Source: an uncultured Eisenbergiella sp.
Lineage (GTDB): Bacteria; Bacillota; Clostridia; Lachnospirales; Lachnospiraceae
Assembly: GCA_947598825.1 (NCBI GenBank)
Contig: CANQFM010000003.1
Location: 1-64,000, forward strand
Length of the DNA stretch: 64,000 nt
Reading direction: 5' to 3'
Made by a program: the position numbers and the translations under genes. Below the pieces are notes generated by a model that saw only the letters and a list, made by a program, of their open reading frames with translations, was not told the DNA's origin and ran no database searches. Positions 9,386-19,308 of this stretch are shown piece after piece. Within the stretch, counting starts at the first letter, position 1. Each line of letters begins with the position of its first letter.

Positions 9386-9718
9386 ATGAAATTTTATCGC
9401 GGGCTGTATGTGGGGCCATCTGTCAAAAAACTGAATACCGTGAAAATGAAACTGAAAACCGGGGCAGGGCAGTTTTCCATTTACCTGATCGCCCTTTCCA
9501 AAAACAGCGATCAGTTGGATATCTTTCACAGCGGCCTGTTGAAGCAGAAGTATTTCGACAGGAAGGATCTGTATGTGGTAGGGATCGCGGGCAGCAAAGG
9601 GGAAGCCTACCAGCTCGTGGGAAAGATGCTTGGCGACGCGATGGCTGCCGGTATGAACGGCGACATTAAGGGCTATCTGATCCAAAACGGCGTTCCTGCG
9701 GAAAGGGGCGCAGGATGA
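9386..9718 (+). CDS. hypothetical protein, 110 aa
   Basis: ORF overlaps the next gene by 4 nt; no family recognised with confidence. Confidence 0.75.
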   Translation: MKFYRGLYVGPSVKKLNTVKMKLKTGAGQFSIYLIALSKNSDQLDIFHSGLLKQKYFDRKDLYVVGIAGSKGEAYQLVGKMLGDAMAAGMNGDIKGYLIQNGVPAERGAG

Positions 9719-10701
9719 CGGTTTTGCTGGCAATACTGAAAGGGGCAGGGATCCTGTTACTTTCCGTTCTGATCCTGCTTTTGGCAGTCCTTACGCTTTT
9801 GCTCATCGTGCCTTTTCGCTATCGGTTGGAGGGCGCATATCAGGAAAAGCTTACCCTGCAGGGCAGAGTGACCTGGCTTTTGCATTTTGTCTCGGTCAGG
9901 GCCTCCTATGACGGCACGCTGACCTATGGATTGAAGCTTGCCGGGATTTCCTTTGAACCGGGCCGGATACGGCAGTCCCGGCTCAAAAAGGCGATCCGCT
10001 TTTGTAAGGATCGGCTGCACAGGCTTTTTGAAAAACTGGCGTCGCTCTTTGCCCGCAGCCTGACGGCTCCTGTGGAGGAAGAGGAGGAGCCGGAAGAAAC
10101 TCCTGCAGAAAGAGATTCAGGGGAAAAGGCCCGGACGGAGGAAACGGCGTCCGGCGGAGACGACACAGACGCCGGGGGCGAAGAGACGCGGGAGGCCATG
10201 CCAAAAGAGCGTTCGGAAAACGCCGATGCGTCAGAGCAGGAGACAGCAGAAGAAAAGCAGTCCTTTGGGGAACGGATCAAAGGACTGGAGGAAAAGCTGG
10301 AATCGGTCCAGGACAAGCTGGACGATATCCGGGATAATCTGGAGTATTATCTGGATCTGCTTGGACAGGCACGGACCCAGGAGGCTCTTAAGACGGTGAC
10401 GGGACAGCTTTTGCGCATGCTGCGCCATATCCTGCCGAACAGGCTTGCGATCCATGCCATTATCGGGATTCCGGATCCGGCCGCCATGGGACAGCTCATG
10501 GCAGTCCAGGGGATGCTGTATCCGGTCCTGCATCAGAAAGTATGGATCGAACCGGATTTTGAGCAAAAGAGAATGGAAGGCACGTTTACGGCACAGGGCC
10601 GGATCAGGCTCGTCACATTATTGTTCTGTGCCCTCAGGATCATCTTAAAAAGGGATGTCATCTATTTGATCAAGCGTTTGCGCAGGAAGAAGGAGGACTG
10701 A
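9715..10701 (+). CDS. DUF2953-type membrane-anchored protein
   Basis: N-terminal TM, acidic linker, C-terminal region; directly upstream of a YtfJ homologue, as in spore-formers. Confidence 0.75.
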   Translation: MTVLLAILKGAGILLLSVLILLLAVLTLLLIVPFRYRLEGAYQEKLTLQGRVTWLLHFVSVRASYDGTLTYGLKLAGISFEPGRIRQSRLKKAIRFCKDRLHRLFEKLASLFARSLTAPVEEEEEPEETPAERDSGEKARTEETASGGDDTDAGGEETREAMPKERSENADASEQETAEEKQSFGERIKGLEEKLESVQDKLDDIRDNLEYYLDLLGQARTQEALKTVTGQLLRMLRHILPNRLAIHAIIGIPDPAAMGQLMAVQGMLYPVLHQKVWIEPDFEQKRMEGTFTAQGRIRLVTLLFCALRIILKRDVIYLIKRLRRKKED

Positions 10702-10702
10702 A

Positions 10703-11116
10703 ATGGCTGCAAATAAAGAGAACAACATCGGTTCCGTGATGGAATCTTTGATGAAAGGCGTGGAAACCGTCTTTACCACGAAAACCGTAGTCGGGGAACC
10801 GACCAGGATCGAGGATACCTATATCATCCCTATCGTGGACGTTTCCATCGGGCTGGGCGCGGGAGCCGTCAGCGGGGACGCCAAGGAGAAGAATAAATCC
10901 AACGGAGGCGGCGGCATGAGCGGCAAAATGTCCCCCAGCGCGGTCCTTCTGATCCGTAACGGACAGGCGAAGCTGGTGAATATCAAGAATCAGGACGGCG
11001 TTTCCAAGATCCTCGACATGATCCCGGATCTGGTGGACAGGTTCACGACATCGAAGGACAAGGGGGAGATGCCCAGCGATGAAGAGGCCAAAAAGGCCGC
11101 TTTCCCCGAAGAATGA
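10703..11116 (+). CDS. ytfJ: GerW/YtfJ-family spore protein
   Basis: SVMESLMKGVETVFTTKTVVGEPTRIEDTYIIPIVDVSIGLGAGA...GGGGMSGKMSPSAVLLI. Confidence 0.9.
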   Translation: MAANKENNIGSVMESLMKGVETVFTTKTVVGEPTRIEDTYIIPIVDVSIGLGAGAVSGDAKEKNKSNGGGGMSGKMSPSAVLLIRNGQAKLVNIKNQDGVSKILDMIPDLVDRFTTSKDKGEMPSDEEAKKAAFPEE

Positions 11117-11187
11117 AAAATTCCTGCATGAAAGGCGGTAAGCTGCATAAGATATAATAAGAGAAGCGTAAGGGGCAGGGCATTGGT

Positions 11188-11334
11188 ATGTGCCGTATTA
11201 TTGGATTTGCTATTTTCTGTATGGCGATCGGGATGCTGCTTATGCTTCTTTTTCGTTACCGCGTGTTCGGCGCGATCGTTGCGGTCGTCCTGTTGGCAAT
11301 AAGCTATTGCGTGCTTTCCCTAGAGGACAAATAG
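11188..11334 (+). CDS. small hydrophobic protein (48 aa), below the ORF-track size cutoff
   Basis: MCRIIGFAIFCMAIGMLLMLLFRYRVFGAIVAVVLLAISYCVLSLEDK*, two predicted TM stretches, purine-rich upstream (aagggg), terminator directly downstream. Confidence 0.65.
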   Translation: MCRIIGFAIFCMAIGMLLMLLFRYRVFGAIVAVVLLAISYCVLSLEDK

Positions 11335-11347
11335 AGAAAAGAGAACA

Positions 11348-11384
11348 TCAAAAAAAGGCGTCATCATGACGCCCTTTTTTTGAT
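11348..11384. terminator. bidirectional rho-independent terminator
   Basis: aaaaaaaGGCGTCATCATGACGCCttttttt between the 48-aa ORF and convergent rpmB. Confidence 0.85.
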
Positions 11385-11390
11385 GTTCCA

Positions 11391-11576
11391 TTAAGCTCTT
11401 TCGACTCTGCCGGACTTTAAGCAGCTCGTGCAGACGTGCATTCTCTTCGCACCACCGTTGACTTTGCACTTAACGCTTCTTACGTTAGAATTCCAGATCC
11501 GGTTGGATCTTCTATGGGAATGGCTTACGTTGTTACCGAAATGAGCGCCTTTGCCACAAATATCACATTTCGCCAT
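11391..11576 (-). CDS. rpmB: 50S ribosomal protein L28
   Basis: MAKCDICGKGAHFGNNVSHSHRRSNRIWNSNVRSVKCKVNGGAKRMHVCTSCLKSGRVERA; true ATG at 11576. Confidence 0.97.
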   Translation of the reverse strand: MAKCDICGKGAHFGNNVSHSHRRSNRIWNSNVRSVKCKVNGGAKRMHVCTSCLKSGRVERA

Positions 11577-11756
11577 GTTCGCACCTCCTCGGACTCTATT
11601 AGCCGTCGACTGACAACATTTGTATGATAGCAGAATTTGGCGCATTTGGCAAGCAAAATCTCTTTAAAAATTGAAAAAGTTAAATTCCGTATTCCCTTTT
11701 TTGGGGAAAGCGGTTATAATATCTTTAAATTTTGATGGATAAAGGAGGTTTGCCGT

Positions 11757-12113
11757 ATGAAGGGATCCTATATGACGACCCATATGGGCAACATTACGAT
11801 TGATAATGAAGTGATCGGACAGTATGCCGGAACGGTGGCGATGGAATGCTTCGGTATCGTTGGCATGGGCGTTTCGGTAAAAGGCGGACTGGTAAAGCTT
11901 CTGAAGAAAGACAGAGTGACGAAGGGCATCGGCGTCCGGATAAACAATCATAAGCTGACACTGGATTTTCATGTGATCGTCGCTTACGGCGTGAGCATTA
12001 TCGCCGTAGCGGACAATCTGATCAGCAGCGTGAAATACAAAATGGAAGAGTTCACCGGCATAGAGGTAGAGAAGATCAATATCTATGTGGAAGGCGTACG
12101 AGTGATCGATTAA
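11757..12113 (+). CDS. Asp23/Gls24-family protein
   Basis: GNITIDNEVIGQYAGTVAMECFGIVGMG...GVRVID. Confidence 0.9.
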   Translation: MKGSYMTTHMGNITIDNEVIGQYAGTVAMECFGIVGMGVSVKGGLVKLLKKDRVTKGIGVRINNHKLTLDFHVIVAYGVSIIAVADNLISSVKYKMEEFTGIEVEKINIYVEGVRVID

Positions 12114-12126
12114 GGAGGAGCGAACT

Positions 12127-13833
12127 GTGGCAGTAAATAAGATAGATGCTAAGATGCTCGCGAAGATGTTCTTAGCAGGCGCCAAAAACCTGGAAAGCAA
12201 AAAAGAGTGGATCAACGAGCTGAACGTATTCCCCGTCCCGGATGGGGATACCGGCACCAATATGACGCTGACGATCATGTCCGCAGCCAAGGACGTGGCG
12301 GCCATGGACGCCCGCAACGATCTGGATATGCCGTCTTTGGCAAAGGCAATTTCTTCGGGTTCCCTGCGGGGCGCCAGAGGCAATTCCGGCGTGATATTGT
12401 CGCAGTTGTTCAGGGGATTTACCAAAGTGATCCGCGACTGCGAGAGCATCGATATCCCGACGCTGGCGCAGGCCGGCGAACGCGCGGTGGAAACTGCCTA
12501 TAAGGCCGTTATGAAGCCCAAAGAGGGTACGATTTTGACCGTGGCGAAGGGCGCCGCCCAAAAGGCCCGCGAACTGGCGGATGCCGGTGAGACCGATATG
12601 GAGAAATATCTGAGCGCGATCATCGAGCATGCCGGATTCGTTTTGAGCCAGACTCCCGATATGCTGCCGGTGCTAAAGCAGGCAGGCGTGGTGGATTCCG
12701 GCGGCCAGGGACTGATACAGGTCTTAAAGGGCGCGTATGAGGCTTTCCTGGGCAAAGAGGTGGATTTCTCCATTGAGACGCCCGCCGCTGCAGCCGGCGC
12801 TCCCTTTGCTTCCTCCAATGCGAAGGCCCAGGCCGAGACGCAGATCAAATTCGGATACTGCACAGAGTTTATCATTATGCTCTCCAGGCCCTTTCACAGC
12901 AAGCAGGAGAAGGATTTCAAGGACTATCTGGAGTCCATCGGCGATTCCATCGTGGTGGTGGCGGATGAGGATGTCGTGAAGGTTCATGTACATACCAATG
13001 ATCCGGGCCTGGCGATCCAGAAAGGCCTAAAGTACGGTGCGCTTTCCAATATGAAGATCGATAACATGCGGCTGGAGCATCATGAAAAGGTGATCCGCAT
13101 GAACCAGAAAGCGGAAGAGGACGCTGCAATGGCCGCTCCAAAACCGGCAGCTATGGAAGAAACATCCGAACGCAAGCCTACCGGGTTTATCGCCGTCTCC
13201 GCCGGGGACGGGCTGCAGGCCATTTTCCGGGAACTGGGCGTAGACCACATCATCGAGGGCGGACAGACCATGAACCCCAGCACCCAGGATATGCTCAACG
13301 CGATCGATAAGGTCAACGCGGACACGGTCTTCATCCTGCCCAATAACAAGAATATCATTCTGGCGGCGAACCAGGCGAAATATATGCATGAGGATAAGCA
13401 TATCATCGTGATCCCCACCAAGACCATCGCCCAGGGGATCACCGCCGTGATCAATTATGCGCCCGATCTTTCGCCGGAGGAAAACGAGAGCGCGATGACA
13501 GAGGCCATCGGCGCCGTGCGGACGGGAGAGGTCACTTATGCCGTGCGCGACACCTCCATTGAAGGGTATGAGATCAGCCAGGGCGATTATATGGGGATCG
13601 GAGACGAGGGGATCCTGGCCGTGGGACAGTCGGTAGAGGCCGTGACGGCTGAGATGACCGACCATATGATGAGCGAGGATATGGAGCTGATCAGCATTTA
13701 CTACGGCGAGGACATCAATGAAGAGGACGCCCTTGACCTTCGCGATAAGGTGGCAGAAAAATATCCTGCCTGCGATGTGGAACTGCAGTATGGCGGACAG
13801 CCGATCTATTCTTATATCGTTTCTGTGGAGTGA
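12127..13833 (+). CDS. DAK2-domain fatty acid kinase subunit (FakA/YloV-like)
   Basis: NELNVFPVPDGDTGTNMTLTI, SGSLRGARGNSGVILSQLFRG; 568 aa; GTG start; follows Asp23. Confidence 0.93.
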   Translation: MAVNKIDAKMLAKMFLAGAKNLESKKEWINELNVFPVPDGDTGTNMTLTIMSAAKDVAAMDARNDLDMPSLAKAISSGSLRGARGNSGVILSQLFRGFTKVIRDCESIDIPTLAQAGERAVETAYKAVMKPKEGTILTVAKGAAQKARELADAGETDMEKYLSAIIEHAGFVLSQTPDMLPVLKQAGVVDSGGQGLIQVLKGAYEAFLGKEVDFSIETPAAAAGAPFASSNAKAQAETQIKFGYCTEFIIMLSRPFHSKQEKDFKDYLESIGDSIVVVADEDVVKVHVHTNDPGLAIQKGLKYGALSNMKIDNMRLEHHEKVIRMNQKAEEDAAMAAPKPAAMEETSERKPTGFIAVSAGDGLQAIFRELGVDHIIEGGQTMNPSTQDMLNAIDKVNADTVFILPNNKNIILAANQAKYMHEDKHIIVIPTKTIAQGITAVINYAPDLSPEENESAMTEAIGAVRTGEVTYAVRDTSIEGYEISQGDYMGIGDEGILAVGQSVEAVTAEMTDHMMSEDMELISIYYGEDINEEDALDLRDKVAEKYPACDVELQYGGQPIYSYIVSVE

Positions 13834-13835
13834 AT

Positions 13836-15866
13836 ATGCAAAACCAGGATCCATTGAGTTGTTTAAAAGGCGTAGGGGGGAAAACCGCTACGCTTTTTTC
13901 AAAGCTGGGCGTTGAAACCCTTGGGCAACTGATCCGCTACTATCCAAGAGATTATGATCACTTTGAAGCCCCAGAGGCCGTGCAGGATCTCATCCCGGGA
14001 AAGATCATGGCGGTCCGGGCCTGCGTCATCGGCGCACCCTCCCTCGTCCGGGCGAAGGGCATGGCCATCGCCCACTGCAATGTAGGCGACGTCACCGGAA
14101 CCATGCGGATGACCTGGTTTCGTATGCCTTATATCAGGAACGTCTTAAAGCCGGGGAGGTTTTATATCTTTCGCGGCATGGTGAAGGGCGCCGGAGGAAA
14201 GCCGGTGATGGAACATCCCAGACTGTTTTCGGAGGAAGAGTATCTGGCCCTTTCCGGCACCTGGCAGCCCAAATATCCGTTGACCACAGGGGTCACCAAT
14301 CATATGGTGCAAAAATGCGTCAGGCAGGCGCTTCAATCCCTTTCGATACAAGATCCCCTGTCCCCCGGACTGCTTTCGCAATATCGTCTGATCGGGCTTG
14401 AACAGGCGTTGTATCTCATCCATTTCCCTTCCGGCGCGCAGGATGTGCAGGCGGCCCGTCGAAGGCTTGCTTTCGATGAATTTCTCACATTTTTAGTGCA
14501 GATCAAACGGCAGAAGATCCTGAATGAGGCCGTCATCGTGGAGCGCCCCCTGTCGGCCGTACAGGAAACGGAGCAGCTCATCGCGTCACTGCCCTATGAA
14601 TTGACCGGCGCCCAGCGCCGCGTCTGGAAGGAGATCGAAAAAGACCTGCAGAGGCATGTGGCCATGAACCGTTTGGTCCAGGGCGATGTGGGAAGCGGCA
14701 AAACGATCCTGGCCTTCCTGGCGCTTTTGATGTGCAGCGCCAACGACAGGCAGAGCTGTCTCATGGCGCCTACGGAGGTGCTGGCGCGCCAGCATTTCGA
14801 TGCGCTACAGCGTATGGCTAAAGACTTTTGTCTGCCCGTCCATCCTGTTCTGCTGATCGGTTCCATGACCGCCAGGCAGAAAAAAGAAGTCCAGAACCTG
14901 ATCGCCTCCGGCGCAGCGGATGTGGTGATCGGTACCCACGCGCTGATCCAGGAGAAGGTGAGCTACCGCGATCTGGCGCTGGTGGTGACGGATGAACAGC
15001 ACCGGTTCGGCGTCCGCCAGAGGGAGACGCTGGCGGATAAGGGGAACGGGGTGCATGTGCTGGTGATGAGCGCCACGCCGATCCCGCGTACTCTGGCCAT
15101 TGTGCTGTATGGAGACCTGCAGGTTTCGGTGCTGGATGAAATGCCCAAAAGCCGTCTTCCCATCAAAAACTGTGTGGTGGATACTTCCTTCCGCAAAAAA
15201 GCCTACGCATTTATCCAGGCCCAGGTGGACGCCGGACGACAGGCCTATGTGATCTGTCCCATGGTGGAAGAGGGCGAGATGGAAGGGGTCGAAAATGTGC
15301 TGGATTATACGGAGAAGCTGAAGGCGGCCATGCCGGACAAGATCCGGATAGCCGCGCTGCATGGGAAAATGAAAGCGGCCCAAAAGCAGCAGATCATGGA
15401 AGATTTTTCCGCCCACCGGCTGGATGTACTGGTATCCACTACGGTCATCGAGGTAGGGATCGACGTGCCGAATGCCACCGTTATGCTGGTGGAAAATGCC
15501 GAACGCTTTGGTCTGGCTCAGCTTCACCAGCTCCGCGGCAGAGTCGGACGCGGCAGACAGCAAAGCTTTTGTATTTTTATGACCGGAGACGACAGCGGGG
15601 CGAACAACCGGCGTCTGGACATTTTGAACCGTTCCAACGACGGCTTTTTCATCGCCAACGAGGATCTGAAGCTGCGCGGCCCCGGCGACCTGTTCGGCAT
15701 CCGTCAGAGCGGCGCGCTGGATTTTGCCATCGGCGACATTTACCAGGACTCCGATGTACTGCTTTTGGCCGGCGAACTGGCGGATCGGGTGCTTTCCGGA
15801 GAGGTAGTGCTGCCGGAAGAGGAAATGGGGCTTTTTCAAAAGGGGATCGACTACAGGACGATCTGA
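13836..15866 (+). CDS. recG: ATP-dependent DNA helicase RecG
   Basis: LVQGDVGSGKTILAFLALL, DEQHRFGVRQRE, MSATPIPRTLA, QLRGRVGRG; GTG 13830 or ATG 13836. Confidence 0.97.
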   Translation: MQNQDPLSCLKGVGGKTATLFSKLGVETLGQLIRYYPRDYDHFEAPEAVQDLIPGKIMAVRACVIGAPSLVRAKGMAIAHCNVGDVTGTMRMTWFRMPYIRNVLKPGRFYIFRGMVKGAGGKPVMEHPRLFSEEEYLALSGTWQPKYPLTTGVTNHMVQKCVRQALQSLSIQDPLSPGLLSQYRLIGLEQALYLIHFPSGAQDVQAARRRLAFDEFLTFLVQIKRQKILNEAVIVERPLSAVQETEQLIASLPYELTGAQRRVWKEIEKDLQRHVAMNRLVQGDVGSGKTILAFLALLMCSANDRQSCLMAPTEVLARQHFDALQRMAKDFCLPVHPVLLIGSMTARQKKEVQNLIASGAADVVIGTHALIQEKVSYRDLALVVTDEQHRFGVRQRETLADKGNGVHVLVMSATPIPRTLAIVLYGDLQVSVLDEMPKSRLPIKNCVVDTSFRKKAYAFIQAQVDAGRQAYVICPMVEEGEMEGVENVLDYTEKLKAAMPDKIRIAALHGKMKAAQKQQIMEDFSAHRLDVLVSTTVIEVGIDVPNATVMLVENAERFGLAQLHQLRGRVGRGRQQSFCIFMTGDDSGANNRRLDILNRSNDGFFIANEDLKLRGPGDLFGIRQSGALDFAIGDIYQDSDVLLLAGELADRVLSGEVVLPEEEMGLFQKGIDYRTI

Positions 15867-15895
15867 TCTCGTACTTATGAAAGGGGTTTTTACGC

Positions 15896-17044
15896 ATGAA
15901 AGCCAGGATCGCCCGGATCTGCCCTCCGGAGGGCGGCCGGATCATCGCCGTCAGCGACGTTCACGGCTATGTGGACTATCTGGACGGGCTTCTGAAAAAG
16001 CTGCACTTTGATAAATCGGACATGCTCATCCTCATCGGCGATCTGATCGAAAAAGGCCCCAGGAGCCTGGAAACGGTCCGCTATGTCCTGCGTCAGATGG
16101 AGAGCGGTGCCCGGATCCATGCGGTGATGGGAAATGTGGAATATGACCGGCTCGGTGCGTTTTTTGACGACGGCGGGGACGGCGTGCGCCATTTTATGGA
16201 TATGCTTTCTTATCATGTCCAAAGATGGAAGCATGGGTTTTTCCCCGACATTCTGACTGAAATGGGCATGGACGCCCAGGCGCTGGTTCGGGACTGGAGG
16301 GACAAAAGGCTGCAGGAGGATGCTGTCCGGGATCTGAAGCGGCGGATCAGGGAAGGGTATGAAAAAGAACTCGATTTTCTCTGGCATCTTCCCACCGTGC
16401 TTTTGTGCGGCAATTTCCTGTTCGTCCACGCCGGCGTTTCGAGCGATTCTTTATCAAAGCTGCAGGACGCGGACGCCGTTTCCTGTATGAAGCGGGACGC
16501 CTTTTTGCAGGAAGATGTGCGGTTTGAAAAATATGTGGTAGTGGGTCATTGGCCGGTCTGTCTGTATCGGGAGGAGGCAAGCGTCGCTCCCATCTTTGAC
16601 GAGAGGAAGCATATCATAGCCATTGACGGAGGCTGCGCGTTAAAGACCGCCGCCCAACTGAACGCCCTGGTGCTGCCGGAGGGCGCAGAGGACATGAGGG
16701 GCGCTTTCTTTGAAAGCTACGACGATTTCCCTGTCTTTATCGCGCCAAAGGATCAGCCATACCGCGCGCCGGGCATGTATGTCCGTTACTTTGACAATCG
16801 TGTGGAAATCCTGGAGCGGACGGAGGATATGGCCAGGCTTCGCCATTTGGGAAGCGGAAAGGAATTTCTGGCCCCGCTTGCTTTTCTTTTCCACAAAAAC
16901 GGAGAGATCCATTGCGACGATTACGCGGATACCTTCCTTTCAGTCAAAGCCGGGGACCGGCTTTCCGTGATCCTGGAAACCTCTTTGGGAAAGTTCGTAA
17001 AGAAAGACGGGCGGATCGGCTGGTATTGCGCCGTCAGAAGCTAG
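15896..17044 (+). CDS. calcineurin-like metallophosphoesterase (Ser/Thr phosphatase type)
   Basis: AVSDVHGYVDYLD...LIGDLIEKGP...MGNVEYDRL...FVHAGVSS...VVGHWP metal-binding motifs. Confidence 0.9.
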   Translation: MKARIARICPPEGGRIIAVSDVHGYVDYLDGLLKKLHFDKSDMLILIGDLIEKGPRSLETVRYVLRQMESGARIHAVMGNVEYDRLGAFFDDGGDGVRHFMDMLSYHVQRWKHGFFPDILTEMGMDAQALVRDWRDKRLQEDAVRDLKRRIREGYEKELDFLWHLPTVLLCGNFLFVHAGVSSDSLSKLQDADAVSCMKRDAFLQEDVRFEKYVVVGHWPVCLYREEASVAPIFDERKHIIAIDGGCALKTAAQLNALVLPEGAEDMRGAFFESYDDFPVFIAPKDQPYRAPGMYVRYFDNRVEILERTEDMARLRHLGSGKEFLAPLAFLFHKNGEIHCDDYADTFLSVKAGDRLSVILETSLGKFVKKDGRIGWYCAVRS

Positions 17045-17195
17045 GATTTGATACGCTCCAAATAAGGACTATTTCCTGGCAGATACGTCCCGGCTTGCTC
17101 CACGCTTTTATACAAAATATGGTGTGCATGCCTCTTTAAACCGCAATTTCTGGTATTTTTCCTGAAAATTCTGCACGAAATCATCTTTTCAAAAT

Positions 17196-17209
17196 CGAAC
17201 GTATGTGTT
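17196..17209. promoter_or_regulatory. weak candidate LexA (Firmicute-type SOS) box upstream of parE
   Basis: CGAACGTATGTGTT, 12/14 to CGAACRNRYGTTYC by eye. Confidence 0.35.
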
Positions 17210-17337
17210 AAACTGAAAGAGTGGTTTTTTTGGAAAATTGCGCCATTTCCCCGGAAACGTAAATATTTTTGCGATCCGGCACATAAATATTTCCGATAAG
17301 ATACCCTACACATACGGCAGAAGGAGAGGAAAGAACA

Positions 17338-19260
17338 TTGGCAGGCAATCAAACCTACGACGCCTCCAGCATTACCGTACTGGAAGGCCTGGAAGCGGTC
17401 CGGAAAAGACCGGGCATGTATATCGGCAGCGTCTCCACCAAGGGCCTGAACCATCTGATCTATGAGATCGTGGACAATGCGGTGGACGAGCATCTGGCGG
17501 GCTTTTGCAGCCTGATCAACGTCATACTGGAAGCGGACGGTTCCGCCACCGTGACCGACAACGGGCGCGGCATCCCGGTGGGAATGCATGAAAAGGGCGT
17601 CAGCGCGGAACGGCTGGTCTTTACCACGCTGCACGCGGGCGGCAAGTTTGACAACGGCGCCTATAAGACCAGCGGTGGCCTGCACGGCGTCGGTTCCTCC
17701 GTGGTAAATGCCCTCTCCACCAGATTGACTATACAGGTCAAAGACGGGAAACAGATCTATCAGGACAGCTACGCCCAGGGCGTTCCCACGACGGAGCTGA
17801 TCGACGGGCTGCTCCCTGTGGTCGGTAAGACGAAGGAAACCGGGACGACTATCAATTTCCTGCCGGACGATACGATCTTTGAAAGGACCCGTTTTAAGGA
17901 GGATGAGGTAAAGAGCCGGCTCCATGAGACGGCCTACCTGAACCCGGAGCTGACGATCCATTTCGAGGACCGGCGCAAAGAAGAGCCGGAAATCGTCGAT
18001 TATCATGAGCCGGAGGGCATCATCGGCTATATCAAGGATATCGACAGATCCGATGAGGCCCTGACTGACGTGATCTATTTTAAGGGCGAAGGCGACGGGA
18101 TCTCGGTGGAATGCGCTTTTCAGTATATCAATGAATTTCATGAGAATGTGCTGGGTTTCTGCAACAACATATATAATTCCGAGGGCGGCACCCATCTGAC
18201 GGGCTTTAAGACCCAGTTCACCACGATCATCAACAATTACGCCAGAGAACTCAATATCCTCAAGGAAAAAGATCCCAATTTCACAGGGGCAGACGTGCGC
18301 AACGGCATGACTGCCGTGATCTCCATCAAGCATCCCGATCCCCGATTTGAGGGCCAGACCAAGACAAAGCTGGACAACCAGGACGCGGCCAAGGTGGTAA
18401 GCAAGGTGACGGGAGAAGAGCTTCCCCGCTATTTTGACCGCAATCTGGAAACCCTAAAGAGCGTCATCGGCTGTGCGGAAAAGGCTGCCAAGATCAGAAA
18501 GAGCGAAGAACGGGCCAAGACCAACCTTTTGAGCAAACAGAAGTTTTCTTTCGATTCCAACGGAAAGCTGGCCAACTGCGAGTCCCGGGACGCTTCCAAA
18601 TGCGAGATCTTTATCGTGGAAGGGGATTCCGCCGGCGGCAGCGCCAAGATGGCCCGAAACCGTATGTATCAGGCGATCCTGCCCATCCGGGGCAAGATCC
18701 TGAACGTGGAAAAGGCTAGTATCGACAAGGTGTTGGCCAACGCCGAGATCAAGACCATGATCAACGCTTTCGGCTGCGGTTTTTCCGAAGGCTACGGCAA
18801 CGATTTCGATATTTCCAAGCTGCGTTACGACAAGATCATTATCATGGCCGATGCGGATGTGGACGGTGCCCACATTTCCAATCTGTTGTTGACATTATTT
18901 TATCGCTTTATGCCGGAGCTGATCTTCGAGGGCCATGTTTATATCGCCATGCCGCCGCTCTATAAGGCGATGCCTGCCAAGGGCAAGGAAGAATATCTGT
19001 ACGACGACAAGGCGCTGGAGCGCTACCGCAAGCGGCACAAAGGCACGTTTACTCTGCAGCGCTATAAGGGCCTTGGGGAAATGGATCCCCAGCAGCTTTG
19101 GGAGACGACGCTGGATCCCGAGAACAGGCTGTTAAAGCTGGTGGAGATCGAGGACGCCCGGATGGCCTCCGATGTGACGGCGCTTTTGATGGGGACGGAG
19201 GTCCCGCCCAGGAGGGATTTTATCTACCGCAACGCGACGGACGCGCAGTTAGACGTCTAG
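17338..19260 (+). CDS. parE: type IIA topoisomerase ATPase subunit (ParE/GyrB family, topoisomerase IV-type)
   Basis: VRKRPGMYIGS, DNGRGIPVG, GGLHGVGSSVVNALS, VEGDSAGGSAKMARNR, MADADVDGAHI; TTG start; paired with a GyrA-box-less A subunit. Confidence 0.88.
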   Translation: MAGNQTYDASSITVLEGLEAVRKRPGMYIGSVSTKGLNHLIYEIVDNAVDEHLAGFCSLINVILEADGSATVTDNGRGIPVGMHEKGVSAERLVFTTLHAGGKFDNGAYKTSGGLHGVGSSVVNALSTRLTIQVKDGKQIYQDSYAQGVPTTELIDGLLPVVGKTKETGTTINFLPDDTIFERTRFKEDEVKSRLHETAYLNPELTIHFEDRRKEEPEIVDYHEPEGIIGYIKDIDRSDEALTDVIYFKGEGDGISVECAFQYINEFHENVLGFCNNIYNSEGGTHLTGFKTQFTTIINNYARELNILKEKDPNFTGADVRNGMTAVISIKHPDPRFEGQTKTKLDNQDAAKVVSKVTGEELPRYFDRNLETLKSVIGCAEKAAKIRKSEERAKTNLLSKQKFSFDSNGKLANCESRDASKCEIFIVEGDSAGGSAKMARNRMYQAILPIRGKILNVEKASIDKVLANAEIKTMINAFGCGFSEGYGNDFDISKLRYDKIIIMADADVDGAHISNLLLTLFYRFMPELIFEGHVYIAMPPLYKAMPAKGKEEYLYDDKALERYRKRHKGTFTLQRYKGLGEMDPQQLWETTLDPENRLLKLVEIEDARMASDVTALLMGTEVPPRRDFIYRNATDAQLDV

Positions 19261-19308
19261 GGCAGCGTGTTCTAAAAAAGCCGACGGCGATTGGAAGGAT
19301 GGAACAGG

